From a bacterium (GTDB taxonomy: Bacteria; Cyanobacteriota; Sericytochromatia; S15B-MN24; VGJW01): a stretch of DNA of 36,833 bases. The notes under the pieces are model-generated. The model did not search any database, had not been told where the DNA came from, and saw only the letters and a program-made list of their open reading frames with translations. The position numbers and the translations under genes were made by a program. Location: assembly GCA_021781555.1 (NCBI GenBank), contig JAJXWQ010000036.1, positions 1 through 36,833 of the forward strand, read 5' to 3'. Positions within the stretch are counted from its first letter, which is position 1, and each line of letters starts with the position of its first letter. This document shows positions 26,365 through 34,921 of the stretch, one piece after another.

Positions 26365-26637
26365 ATGCCTGATTTCTCCGATTTCAACTTCGACCCGTTC
26401 CAGACGGACTTCTCGTTCGGCAACATGACGCCCACCGCGCAGGCGGACGTCACAGGACCACCAACCTTGGGTATCCTTTTGATTGAGATGGGAGCGCTGA
26501 CGCTCGAACAACTGGACGAGGCCATCAAGATCCAGCTCGAGCAAGGCGCACCGCTCACCCAGGTCCTCCTCGAGGGCGGATTCTGTTCCCAGGACCAGGT
26601 CATTACGGCCCTGCGGGCCCGGCCTAACTACGGGTAA
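26365..26637 (+). CDS. Small stand-alone MshEN-like domain protein
   Basis: This 90-residue protein has a polar N-terminus rich in Phe and Asp, then a segment resembling the N-terminal domain of type II secretion/type IV pilus ATPases (MshEN/GspE N-domain): LGILLIEMGALTLEQLDEAI followed by KIQLEQG and LLEGGFCSQDQVITAL. In MshE this domain binds cyclic di-GMP through two helical repeats. The typical Arg before LG is absent (TLG here), so binding is uncertain. It starts three bases after the gyrA stop, with the GAG-rich gyrA tail as a Shine-Dalgarno sequence, and eight bases separate it from the phosphatase gene. It may be a small regulator or adaptor of the signalling genes downstream. Confidence 0.75.
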   Translation: MPDFSDFNFDPFQTDFSFGNMTPTAQADVTGPPTLGILLIEMGALTLEQLDEAIKIQLEQGAPLTQVLLEGGFCSQDQVITALRARPNYG

Positions 26638-26645
26638 GGAAAACC

Positions 26646-27395
26646 GTGATTTCACAAGGAAAGCAAACCTTGCGTGTTGGCTGCGTAACGGATGTCGGCA
26701 AGGTCCGCGACATCAACCAAGACTGTTTCGCCATCGACCCCTCGCGGGGGCTCGTGATGGTTGCCGACGGCATGGGGGGGCACCTCGCCGGTGAGAAGGC
26801 TGCCCAGAGCGCAGTCGAGGTCGTGAGCGCGGTGCTGGCCGAGAACGATCCGCGTGAGGGTGACGTTCAGGCCAACATCCAGCGTGCGGTCCAGGAGGCC
26901 AATCGCCAGATCGTCCAGGCGTCGATGTCCGATGCCTCGATGCGGGGCATGGGCACGACGGCCACCGTGGCGATCATCGACGGCGAGAACGTCTATCTCG
27001 GCCACGTCGGAGACTCCCGGGCCTACCTCGTGCGGGACGGCGGCTTCATCGAGCAGGTGACCGAGGATCATTCGGTCGTGGCCCAGCTGCTCAAGGCCGG
27101 GGCCATCACGCCGCAGGAGGCCATCCATCACCCGTATCGCAATGTCATCACCCGCTGCCTGGGGATGCAGATGGATGTCGAGGCGGATGTCGCGGTGGTG
27201 CACTGGAAGGTCGGGGATCGTCTGCTGTTGTGCACGGACGGCCTTTCCGGCCTGGTCGCCGATGATGAGCTGGCCAGGATGGCCGGCGAGCACGAGGACC
27301 TGCAGGACGCCTGCCAGAAGATGCTCGACCTGGCCATGGCCCGCGGCGGCTACGACAACATCACCGTCGTGATGGCCGAGTACGTAGTCGAGTGA
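26646..27395 (+). CDS. PP2C-family serine/threonine protein phosphatase (Stp/PrpC-like)
   Basis: This metal-dependent phosphatase reverses Ser/Thr phosphorylation, usually by a Hanks-type kinase encoded nearby. All main motifs of bacterial PP2C proteins are present in the 249 residues: VGKVRDINQD near the N-terminus, VADGMGGH (metal-binding Asp), GTTATVA, GHVGDSRAY, TEDHS, CTDGLSG and the terminal YDNITVV. No membrane segment is seen. The start is GTG, with AAGGA six bases upstream. It lies between the MshEN-like gene and the kinase gene in the same direction, the typical phosphatase-kinase order. Confidence 0.95.
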   Translation: MISQGKQTLRVGCVTDVGKVRDINQDCFAIDPSRGLVMVADGMGGHLAGEKAAQSAVEVVSAVLAENDPREGDVQANIQRAVQEANRQIVQASMSDASMRGMGTTATVAIIDGENVYLGHVGDSRAYLVRDGGFIEQVTEDHSVVAQLLKAGAITPQEAIHHPYRNVITRCLGMQMDVEADVAVVHWKVGDRLLLCTDGLSGLVADDELARMAGEHEDLQDACQKMLDLAMARGGYDNITVVMAEYVVE

Positions 27396-27471
27396 GCTAC
27401 CTCCTTTCCCCGTTCGCGGCCGCCGGCCCTCGTGGCCCGGGCGGGCGTCAGGGCTCATCAGTCGGGGCGAG

Positions 27472-29643
27472 ATGGGCGAGAAGCTAGGCAAGTACGAGAT
27501 CATCGCGGAGCTCGGTCGCGGCGGAATGGGCGTCGTGTACCGGGCGGTCGATCCCGACAACGACCGGGAGGTTGCGCTCAAGGAGCTGATCCTGGCGCCG
27601 ACCCTGCCCGAGGCGGAGCGGGTCGACACGGTCGAGCGCTTCAAGCGAGAGGGCCTCGCCGCGACGCGCCTCAAGCATCCGTGCATCGTCACCGTCTACG
27701 AGATGGGCAACGACGGCGATCGCTACTTCATGGCCATGGAGCTGGTGGACGGCAAATCTCTCGGCCACTACCTCGAGAAGAAAGCCGTGTTCTCGTACCA
27801 GCAGGTCGTCGACATCGGCGTCCAGATCTGCGGGGCTCTCGATTACGCGCACCAGCAAGGGATCGTTCACCGAGACATCAAGCCGGACAACATCCAGATC
27901 AAGGACAACGGCCAGGTCAAGCTGATGGACTTCGGAGTCGCCCGCGTCAAGAGCGACCTTCCGGATCTCACGACCACGGGGACGACCTTGGGCACGATCG
28001 CCTACATCTCTCCCGAGCAGCTTACCGACTCCCGGGACGTGGACGGCCGGGCGGATATTTTTTCTCTGGGTGCCTTGTTCTACGAGATGCTCACCTTCAA
28101 GACCCCCTTCGATGCGGGCAATCTCGGCGGCACGATCCTCCGCATCATGAACGACACCCCCGAGCCGCTTACCAAGATCAACCCCAACATCCCCCCCAAG
28201 CTCGATGCCGTCGTCCAGCGTGCGCTCAAGAAGAACCGCGAGGAGCGTTACCAGCGCGCCGCCGAGATGCAGTACGCGCTTCAGGAGGCCCTCCGAGGCG
28301 AGCCAGCGGCAAGTGCTCCGGTTGTCGTGCCGACGCTCGAACGCTGCCGTTTCTGCCAGGCGTCGCTGCCTCCCAATGGCAAGGTATGCCCTGGCTGCGG
28401 TCGTTCGACCTTCGCCGGGGGGCTCGGGTCGACGGCCAAGTTCGAAGGCTCGCTGACCCCAACCAACAAATCGGGCTCGACCACCTTGTCTGGCCGGAGC
28501 CGGCCGCAACTCTCGGCGCCCGCGGTCCAGGGTCGTCCTCAGCTGTCCGCGCCATCCTCTCCGACCCGCCCCCAGCTCGCGATGCCATCGGCTGTCACCA
28601 AGTCGCAGCCCGATCCCAAGGCTGTGCCCGTGGATGCCGCCGCGGCGTCCCCGGGCCGAGCGGCCGCGGGGCAACCCGGCGCGCCCCGGCTGACTGGAGC
28701 CTCCGCATCGTCCGTGGTCGTGCCGCGCGGCAACACGCTGTACGAGCAGAGCGGGAAGGCGGTCAACGCTGCCGTCAACGCGGCCCTTGCGGTCCGGCAA
28801 GCGATCAAGGGCCTGACCTTTGCCCAGGTCTATGGCAAGGGCGGGTTCGGGCAGGGAGAGTTCAACCAGAACCGCGGGATCGCCTTCGATGGACAAGGTC
28901 GGCTGTATGTCGCTGACACCGAGAATGGCCGCGTCCTGACGTACGACACCGTCGGAAACCAGGTCGGCCAGATCCGTGCGATGGTCAACCAGGAGTGCTT
29001 CCGGTTCCCCAAGTCGGTGGCCGTCTCGCCCCAGGGCATTCTCTATGTCTCGGACGATCTCGATCATCGTATCTACAAGTTCGACACCTCGGGTCAACCC
29101 CTGGGCGTCTGGAAGCGAGGGCGCACGGCCACCGAGCAGCCTGCCGTGCCGGGCCGCATTCTCATCACCGCGAGCGGGGCGATCTACGTCTCGGAGCCTA
29201 ACAACCGGCGGGTCCTGGCCTTCGACCCGAACGAGCGCCAGACGATCACCATCACCGAGGGCCTGGCAGCTCCATCGGGCCTGGCTCTGGGTCCCGAAGG
29301 CTGGCTCCACGTGATCGACTCGACCAACGCCGTGGTCAACATCTACGACCCGGCTGGCAAGTTGCAGAAGAGCTTCGGTCAAAAGGGCGCGGGCCTTGGT
29401 CAGTTCAGCGTGCCACGGGATGTTGCGGTCGACCGGGAAGGGTTCATCTACGTCGCCGACACGCTCAATCACCGCGTTCAGGTCTTCGATCCCAAGGGTA
29501 CTGCGATTCTCAGTCTGGGGCACCGGGGAACCCGCACTTCCGAGTTCAGCTCTCCCGAGGGCCTTGCCGTCGGCCCCGACGATCGCCTCTACGTCGCCGA
29601 TCGCGGTAACGGACGGGTCCAGGTCTTTACGATCGACCGCTGA
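27472..29643 (+). CDS. Hanks-type Ser/Thr kinase with zinc ribbon and NHL beta-propeller
   Basis: The 723-residue protein has a kinase domain at about 1-275: Gly-loop LGRGGMGVVYRA, VALKE lysine, catalytic HRDIKPDN at 133-140, MDFGVA, and ISPEQ in place of APE. A four-Cys zinc ribbon follows (CRFCQ from residue 292, then CPGC). A Pro/Ala/Ser-rich linker with repeated RPQLSAP motifs comes next, and then about six NHL repeats from residue ~445 (for example NRGIAFDGQGRLYVADTENG). M. tuberculosis PknD joins kinase and NHL propeller through a membrane helix; none is visible here, so the propeller should be cytoplasmic. The catalytic residues look complete. The PP2C phosphatase immediately upstream is the obvious antagonist. 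The propeller's ligand is unknown. Confidence 0.93.
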   Translation: MGEKLGKYEIIAELGRGGMGVVYRAVDPDNDREVALKELILAPTLPEAERVDTVERFKREGLAATRLKHPCIVTVYEMGNDGDRYFMAMELVDGKSLGHYLEKKAVFSYQQVVDIGVQICGALDYAHQQGIVHRDIKPDNIQIKDNGQVKLMDFGVARVKSDLPDLTTTGTTLGTIAYISPEQLTDSRDVDGRADIFSLGALFYEMLTFKTPFDAGNLGGTILRIMNDTPEPLTKINPNIPPKLDAVVQRALKKNREERYQRAAEMQYALQEALRGEPAASAPVVVPTLERCRFCQASLPPNGKVCPGCGRSTFAGGLGSTAKFEGSLTPTNKSGSTTLSGRSRPQLSAPAVQGRPQLSAPSSPTRPQLAMPSAVTKSQPDPKAVPVDAAAASPGRAAAGQPGAPRLTGASASSVVVPRGNTLYEQSGKAVNAAVNAALAVRQAIKGLTFAQVYGKGGFGQGEFNQNRGIAFDGQGRLYVADTENGRVLTYDTVGNQVGQIRAMVNQECFRFPKSVAVSPQGILYVSDDLDHRIYKFDTSGQPLGVWKRGRTATEQPAVPGRILITASGAIYVSEPNNRRVLAFDPNERQTITITEGLAAPSGLALGPEGWLHVIDSTNAVVNIYDPAGKLQKSFGQKGAGLGQFSVPRDVAVDREGFIYVADTLNHRVQVFDPKGTAILSLGHRGTRTSEFSSPEGLAVGPDDRLYVADRGNGRVQVFTIDR

Positions 29644-29711
29644 GTTCCGCAGGGCCGCGCCAGGCCTCTGGCCGGGATGGGTCCGAGGGGGCCGGGCGGA
29701 AGGCGGATTTC

Positions 29712-29738
29712 TTGATGGTCCTCTCCTTGCGGCATAAT
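29712..29738 (+). promoter_or_regulatory. Candidate promoter for panB
   Basis: TTGATG (29712-29717) and CATAAT (29733-29738) have a short 15-bp spacer. The -10 match is good and lies 35 bp before the panB start. The spacer is below optimum, so the assignment is tentative. Confidence 0.4.
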
Positions 29739-29773
29739 GGGCGGGTACGCCCGCGACAGCCTGGAGGTGCCTC

Positions 29774-30574
29774 GTGAAACCCATCACTGCTCCCGATCTG
29801 AGGCGCATGAAGGAGCGTGGAGAGCCCATCGTGGCCGTGACGGCCTACGACTACTCCACCGCCGTCGCCCTTGACCAGGCCGGCGTGGATCTCCTGTTGG
29901 TGGGCGACAGTCTGGCGCAGGTTGTGCTTGGCCTTGCCACCACGCTTCCGGTCACGATGGAGGAGATGCTCCATCACGTGCGAGCCGTCAGCCGCGGAAC
30001 GCGGCGGGCGCTGGTCGTCGCCGATCTTCCCTTCCTCTCGTACAATACGCCGGCCGAAGCCGTTGCCAATGGCGGCCGCTTCCTCAAGGAGGCAGGAGCT
30101 GCGGCCGTCAAGCTCGAGGGGGGAAACCCGGCCCAGCTCCAGGCGACCCGCGCTCTGGTGGAGCAAGGGATCCCCGTGGTGGCGCATCTCGGTTTCACGC
30201 CCCAGAGCGTGCACGCGCTGGGTGGTTACCGCTTGCAAGGCAAGAGCCCCGAGCGCGCCCACGAGATCCGCGAGCAGGCGCTCGAGCTCGAGAATGCGGG
30301 GGCCAGCGCCGTCGTCCTCGAACTCGTCCCTGCCGAGCTGGCGGCCCAGATCCGGTCCGAGCTGGCCATCCCGACCATCGGCATCGGGGCCGGACCGGAC
30401 TGCGACGGCCAGATCCAGGTCTTCCACGACCTGGTTGGGCTCCATACCGACCACGTTCCCAAGCACGCCGCGCTGTATGCCCGGGTCCACGAGACGATCG
30501 GCGCCGCGGTCGGACGCTATGCCGACGACGTGCGGGCCGGCCGCTTCCTCCGGGTTCCCTCGGCTGCGACCTGA
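29774..30574 (+). CDS. panB: Ketopantoate hydroxymethyltransferase
   Basis: This enzyme transfers a hydroxymethyl group from methylenetetrahydrofolate to alpha-ketoisovalerate, the first committed step of pantothenate synthesis. The 266-residue length is normal. Signatures are VTAYDYSTAVALDQAGVD, the metal-binding VGDSLAQVVLG, VVADLPFLSY, KLEGG, the GFTPQSVHALGGYRLQGK block, VLELVPAELA and IGIGAGPDCDGQIQVFHDL. The start is GTG, with GGAGG six bases before it. The following glutamate dehydrogenase gene has its own putative promoter. panC and panD are not in the window. Confidence 0.96.
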   Translation: MKPITAPDLRRMKERGEPIVAVTAYDYSTAVALDQAGVDLLLVGDSLAQVVLGLATTLPVTMEEMLHHVRAVSRGTRRALVVADLPFLSYNTPAEAVANGGRFLKEAGAAAVKLEGGNPAQLQATRALVEQGIPVVAHLGFTPQSVHALGGYRLQGKSPERAHEIREQALELENAGASAVVLELVPAELAAQIRSELAIPTIGIGAGPDCDGQIQVFHDLVGLHTDHVPKHAALYARVHETIGAAVGRYADDVRAGRFLRVPSAAT

Positions 30575-30647
30575 CCTGAGCTGCAAGTTTCGCCGACGGT
30601 TGGCACGCTGGTTGCACTGATTACCATCGTCAGCCACCCACGGGGTG

Positions 30648-30656
30648 TGTTACGAT
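30648..30656 (+). promoter_or_regulatory. Extended -10 element near the glutamate dehydrogenase start
   Basis: TGTTACGAT is an extended -10 match (TG at 30648-30649, TACGAT at 30651-30656). If used, transcription starts near 30663. The GTG at 30666 would then be almost leaderless, while the GTG at 30708 would have a normal leader with AAGGAG. Confidence 0.35.
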
Positions 30657-30665
30657 CGAGTAAGC

Positions 30666-31970
30666 GTGACGAAGGCGTCCCGCGACTTGATCAAGGAGTT
30701 GCTAAAGGTGATCGTCAAGGAGCCGGTCAAGATCTCTCCGCTCACCTCTGCGCGCCACCAGCTGGGCAAGGTAGCCGACATTCTGGGCATGGATCCAGGA
30801 TCTCGCGAGCGTCTCACCTACCCTGATCGCGTGGTGGAAACGCACAGTCCGGTGCGGCTGGACAATGGCCAAGTGCGGATGTTCTCGGGCTACCGAGTGC
30901 AACATAACAATGCCCTGGGCCCCTACAAGGGCGGCCTGCGCTTCCACCCCAACGTCGACATCGACGAGGTTACGGCGCTGGCCATGCTGATGACCTGGAA
31001 GTGCGCCCTCGTGGGCCTGCCGTATGGCGGCGCCAAGGGCGGTATCACGGTCGATCCGCGTGAGCTTTCGGTTCGTGAGCTCGAGGCGCTCACTCGGCGC
31101 TTCGCGAACGACATGGTGTCGGTCTTCGATCCCAAGAAGGACATCCCGGCGCCGGATCTCAATACGGGGCCGCGCGAGATGGCCTGGATCATGGACACCT
31201 GGAGCGTGGCCCACGGCTACGCCGCTCCGGGGGTCGTCACCGGCAAGCCCATCGCCATCGGTGGTTCGCTCGGCCGAGCCGAGGCGACCGGCCGAGGCGT
31301 CGTCGCCAACTTGCTCGAGTTGCTCAAGTTCAAGGGGCAGTCGCACAAGGGCGGCCGGGTGGCTATCCAGGGCTTCGGCAACGTCGGTGGAACGGCTGCG
31401 CATTTGGCCCACCAGGCTGGCCTCAAGGTCATTGCGGTGAGTGATATGTACGGCGGCTACCACAACGAGGACGGCCTCGACATCCCGGCCATGCTCAAGT
31501 ACGCGCAGGCCAACGGATCGCTGCGGGGCTTCCCCGAGGCGGAGCCGATGGACAACGCCGCCCTCTTGACCCACGACGTCGACATCCTGATTCCGGCCGC
31601 CATGGAAAACTCGATCACCGACGCCAACGCGGATCGGGTCAAGGCCGAATTCGTGATCGAGGCAGCCAATGCGCCGATCACGCCCGAGGGCGAGGCGATC
31701 CTCGAACGCAAGGGCGTCACGATCGTCCCGGATATCCTGGCCAACGCGGGTGGCGTCATCGTGAGCTACTTCGAGTGGGTCCAGGGCCAGAGCGAGCTCT
31801 TCTGGACCGAGGACGAAGTCAATCTTCGGCTGCAGGAACTCGTCGAGCGCGCCTTCGACAACGTGGCCAACCTCGTGACGACGAAGGGCCTGTCCTTTAG
31901 GATGGGAGCGTACAGCATCGGCGTCGGTCGCGTCACCGAGGCTCTGCGCGTCAGGGGTCTGTACCCCTAG
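30666..31970 (+). CDS. gdhA: Glutamate dehydrogenase (Glu/Leu/Phe/Val family)
   Basis: This enzyme interconverts glutamate and 2-oxoglutarate plus ammonium. The short, hexameric-type sequence has GYRVQHNNALGPYKGGLRFH, the catalytic-lysine segment PYGGAKGGI, PAPDLNT with the catalytic Asp, and the NAD(P)-binding GFGNVGG. ASANNAP-type regions are also recognisable (EAANAPITPEG, NAGGVIVSYFEW). Three GTG starts are open: 30645, 30666 and 30708. The last has AAGGAG at 30694-30699 and begins MIVKEPVKISPLTSARHQLG, a length closer to family members; 30666 is used here because the codons before 30708 look protein-coding. Cofactor preference and direction cannot be judged. The symbol follows family usage. 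Confidence 0.93.
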   Translation: MTKASRDLIKELLKVIVKEPVKISPLTSARHQLGKVADILGMDPGSRERLTYPDRVVETHSPVRLDNGQVRMFSGYRVQHNNALGPYKGGLRFHPNVDIDEVTALAMLMTWKCALVGLPYGGAKGGITVDPRELSVRELEALTRRFANDMVSVFDPKKDIPAPDLNTGPREMAWIMDTWSVAHGYAAPGVVTGKPIAIGGSLGRAEATGRGVVANLLELLKFKGQSHKGGRVAIQGFGNVGGTAAHLAHQAGLKVIAVSDMYGGYHNEDGLDIPAMLKYAQANGSLRGFPEAEPMDNAALLTHDVDILIPAAMENSITDANADRVKAEFVIEAANAPITPEGEAILERKGVTIVPDILANAGGVIVSYFEWVQGQSELFWTEDEVNLRLQELVERAFDNVANLVTTKGLSFRMGAYSIGVGRVTEALRVRGLYP

Positions 31971-32035
31971 CCGCCATCGGCCTTTGCCAGCGCCCCTCGA
32001 CGCGACCGGGACACGGTCGACGGTTAAAGGAGCGG

Positions 32036-33085
32036 ATGGTGAGGACGGTTGATTGGAAAGAGGGTCTGGTCGAGATGATCGACCAGACCCGTCTTCCTGA
32101 GGAGGTCGTGGTCCTCCACCTGACTCGGGTCGAGGAGGTGGCAGAGGCGATCGCGACCATGCGGGTTCGCGGGGCGCCAGCGATTGGCGTGGCGGCCGCC
32201 ATGGGCCTGGTCCTGGCGGCCAACGCGATCGAGGCTGCGTCGGGCGAGGAGCTGGCCGAGCGCCTGGCGGCCGTGGGTGAGGATCTCAAGCGAGTGAGGC
32301 CGACGGCCGTCAACCTGGCCTGGGCGATCCAGCGCATGGTGACCGCGGCGCGGGAACGCCGGCATCTCGAGGTTGATGCGTTGCGGGCCTATCTCCAGCT
32401 CGAGGCCCAGGTGATGGCCCAGGAGGACGTCGACCTGAATCAGGCGCTCGGACGCAACGGGATCCCGCTCTTCCCGGATCATGGCGACGTGCTCACGCTC
32501 TGCAGTACCGGGTCGCTGGCGACCGTGGAATACGGCACGGCTGTCGGTACCATCCGATCGGCTCGCGCTGCGGGCAAGCAGATCCACGTCTGGGTCAGCG
32601 AGACGCGACCCCGCCTGCAAGGAGCGCGCCTCAATGCCTGGGAGCTCCAGAACGACCAGATCCCGTTCACGGTCATCACGGACAGCATGGCAGGCCACCT
32701 CATGCAGCAGGGTCGCGTCGACCTCGTGATCACGGGTGCGGATCGGATCGCTGCAAATGGCGACAGCGCCAACAAGATCGGCACCTATAGCCTTGCCGTG
32801 CTGGCCCACCACCACCGGATCCCCTTCTACATCGCAGCTCCGCTCTCGACCTTCGATCCCGACATGCCGACCGGCGCGCTGATCCCGATCGAAGAACGAT
32901 CGGCCGAGGAGGTCACCCACATCGCCGGCAAGCGGGTGGTCGTCGAGGGTGCGCGGGTCTTCAACCCGGCGTTCGATGTCACGCCCGCCAGCTTGATCCA
33001 GGGGATCGTGACCGAGCGCGGGGTCTTGCGGCCGCCCTTCGATGAGGCCATCGCCCGGACCTTTGGCCGACCCGCGGCGGTATGA
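32036..33085 (+). CDS. mtnA: Methylthioribose-1-phosphate isomerase
   Basis: This enzyme converts 5-methylthioribose-1-phosphate to methylthioribulose-1-phosphate in methionine salvage, and belongs to the eIF2B-alpha-like family. Motifs include MRVRGAPAIGVAAAMG, RPTAVNLAWAI, the catalytic Cys156 in CSTGSLAT, VSETRPRLQGARLNAWEL, TDSMAGHLM and the catalytic Asp236 in GADRIAANGDSANKIGTY. PLSTFD and NPAFDVTP close the active-site region. CSTG replaces the more usual CNTG/CNAG. The ATG at 32036 is only three bases from AAAGGAG (32026-32032); the adjacent GTG at 32039 has a better six-base spacing and may be the true start. No other methionine-salvage gene is present here. A hairpin repeat follows two bases after the stop. 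Confidence 0.94.
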   Translation: MVRTVDWKEGLVEMIDQTRLPEEVVVLHLTRVEEVAEAIATMRVRGAPAIGVAAAMGLVLAANAIEAASGEELAERLAAVGEDLKRVRPTAVNLAWAIQRMVTAARERRHLEVDALRAYLQLEAQVMAQEDVDLNQALGRNGIPLFPDHGDVLTLCSTGSLATVEYGTAVGTIRSARAAGKQIHVWVSETRPRLQGARLNAWELQNDQIPFTVITDSMAGHLMQQGRVDLVITGADRIAANGDSANKIGTYSLAVLAHHHRIPFYIAAPLSTFDPDMPTGALIPIEERSAEEVTHIAGKRVVVEGARVFNPAFDVTPASLIQGIVTERGVLRPPFDEAIARTFGRPAAV

Positions 33086-33086
33086 G

Positions 33087-33194
33087 CTAGAGTGCTCCCG
33101 GTTTGAATGGATCGAGCCCGATGAGTCAAACGGGGCCCGGTTGCGCAGCGAAGCGACCGCGCAGAGGGACCCGTTCAAACTGCAAAAGGCCTAG
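33087..33194 (-). repeat. Full single copy of the CTAG-bounded hairpin repeat, inverted
   Basis: A complete 100-bp core (33091-33190) is flanked by CTAG on both sides (33087-33090 and 33191-33194). It is inverted relative to the array at 3377. It shares the tttgactcat variant with the first unit of that array, and differs at one stem base (GGGACCC for GGGCCCC). It starts one base after the mtnA stop. The right-hand CTAG is also the apparent target site of the adjoining insertion element. Confidence 0.93.
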
Positions 33195-33454
33195 CCCGGA
33201 CTATTCTGTTGCACGAGATGTCAAGCCCCCTGGAGATCAGGAGAAAAGATCCGCAGTAGCAGAAGGGGTGGGGGTCCGGGGGCGGGGGAATCCACCGGAG
33301 TGGATAAGCCGCCCGACTGCTGCCCAGGATCCCGCAGCCAAGCCATTTATCCCCCGCAACTCGCGTCGTGGAAAAACCTTTCCGGACCGTCTGAGCAGCA
33401 CAAAGCGCCGCCTCGTTGGTCCAACAGGCGGTCTCGGCTGGCATCAGGTTCGAG

Positions 33455-34921
33455 TTATTCCGCTGATTCTGTCTCCATGCGCAGCTTCGCGGGATCGTAA
33501 GCTTCCTGGCGGCGCAGGCAGTGGAAGATTACGCCGATCAGTTTCGCTGCCACCTTCCACCGCGCCTTGGCGAACCAACGGGGCTGCCCCTGGTGCTCTT
33601 CCTTGAGGCGCAGGTAGAGCTTGACGAAGGGATCGTCCGACCGCAGGCGCGCAGTCCAGACAAGGTACTGGAACCAGCAGTACAGAACGATCCGCACGTC
33701 TTGGCGGCCTCGGATCCTGTAGACGAGCTTCTTCTGACCGCCCTTGCGCTCGTAGGTGTTTGCCGGAAGGCGCCAGATCTGCACCGGCCGGCCCAGGGGG
33801 TCGACCGTCCCCGTCTGCGGCATCGGAACCGGAGCGATGTTGAGGTAGCGCTTGACCGCGTCGACATCCGGGAACCTGCTCACGTCGCCCAGGGCGCCGA
33901 GGATCACGCCCAGGAACTGAGGCGAGAGGCAGGTTATGTTTCTCAGCGAAGACAGGACGGGATCCGCCTCGACCGCGTCCTGGATGCTCTGGACGTAGAC
34001 TCCGAGGCGCGAACGGACGTCGCGGTACTCGCCGATGAGCAGACGTAGGCGCTCTGAGTCGAGCGGCTCGTGGATGCCTGACGACTGCTCGGCAAGGGAT
34101 ACGAGCGCCCGGATACGGTTAGGTCGTACCCCTTGGCGGGAGATCGTGGCCCAGATCGTGTCGAAGCCCGCTTCGGCGACAGCGCGGGCCCCCGGGAACG
34201 CCGAAAGGATCTGCATCGGTACCGAAGTACGGAACAGGGACATCTTCTGCCGCTCAAACTGGCTCCCGTCAGGCTTTAGGACCGTTTCCGAGCGGTTCCA
34301 TATGCGCCAGCACTCGGGAAAGAGACGCACCACCAGATCCCAGATCTGGTTCTGGAGGCGGACTGACTGTTCCGACAGCCGCCAGTAGTCGGCAGCCAGC
34401 CTACCGAGCCCTTCTGCCCGAGCAGACTCGCGTACGCCCGGGAGAAATGAGCGCCCGGCCACGGGAGATGCTGCCGCATCGAAGGCCATCATTGCCATCG
34501 CCCGGGCATCGTCCCAGTCGTTCTTTCCCGCCTTGCCGATGCCCTTGGCTTTGCGGTACGGCGCCACCTCCGACGTCCTGACCCACTTGATCTCGCGGGC
34601 ATCAAAGCCCGCCCTGACCATATAGCGGCCGAACGGCTTGGCGAACGTCGGCTCGGCCAGGAACGTGAAGCGATCTCGTGGCACGCCGCTGAACTGGCCA
34701 TCGAGCCACTGAAGCAGCTTCTCGTAACCGGGGCCGTCCTGCTCGAAGACGGCGGTGGGGATCCAGCCCCCATCGCGGGTCGTTGAGCGGAAGAAATCGC
34801 TGCCGGACCCGGCTGCGATGGTCACTTGCCGCGAATGGTGGTCGAGCCCTACAAAGACGCGGTCGGAAGCCTGCCGGAAGGACTCCAGCCATCGCTGCTC
34901 TGCCTCGTCGATTTTCTGCAT
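33455..34921 (-). CDS. IS110-family DEDD transposase/recombinase
   Basis: The product has the N-terminal RuvC-like DEDD domain and the C-terminal Transposase_20 domain of IS110 recombinases. Acidic residues appear in FVGLDHHSRQVTI, FLAEPTFA and KNDWDDARAMA. The C-terminal helix-hairpin-helix region is LSPQFLGVILGALGDVSRFP followed by VDAVKRYLNIAPVP. The ATG at 34921 has AAGGAG five bases upstream and gives 488 residues, at the long end for the family. The catalytic Ser of the C-terminal domain cannot be pinned by eye. The frame is intact, so the element may be active. Long noncoding DNA on both sides is usual for IS110 elements, where one side encodes the guide (bridge) RNA. Confidence 0.9.
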   Translation of the reverse strand: MQKIDEAEQRWLESFRQASDRVFVGLDHHSRQVTIAAGSGSDFFRSTTRDGGWIPTAVFEQDGPGYEKLLQWLDGQFSGVPRDRFTFLAEPTFAKPFGRYMVRAGFDAREIKWVRTSEVAPYRKAKGIGKAGKNDWDDARAMAMMAFDAAASPVAGRSFLPGVRESARAEGLGRLAADYWRLSEQSVRLQNQIWDLVVRLFPECWRIWNRSETVLKPDGSQFERQKMSLFRTSVPMQILSAFPGARAVAEAGFDTIWATISRQGVRPNRIRALVSLAEQSSGIHEPLDSERLRLLIGEYRDVRSRLGVYVQSIQDAVEADPVLSSLRNITCLSPQFLGVILGALGDVSRFPDVDAVKRYLNIAPVPMPQTGTVDPLGRPVQIWRLPANTYERKGGQKKLVYRIRGRQDVRIVLYCWFQYLVWTARLRSDDPFVKLYLRLKEEHQGQPRWFAKARWKVAAKLIGVIFHCLRRQEAYDPAKLRMETESAE

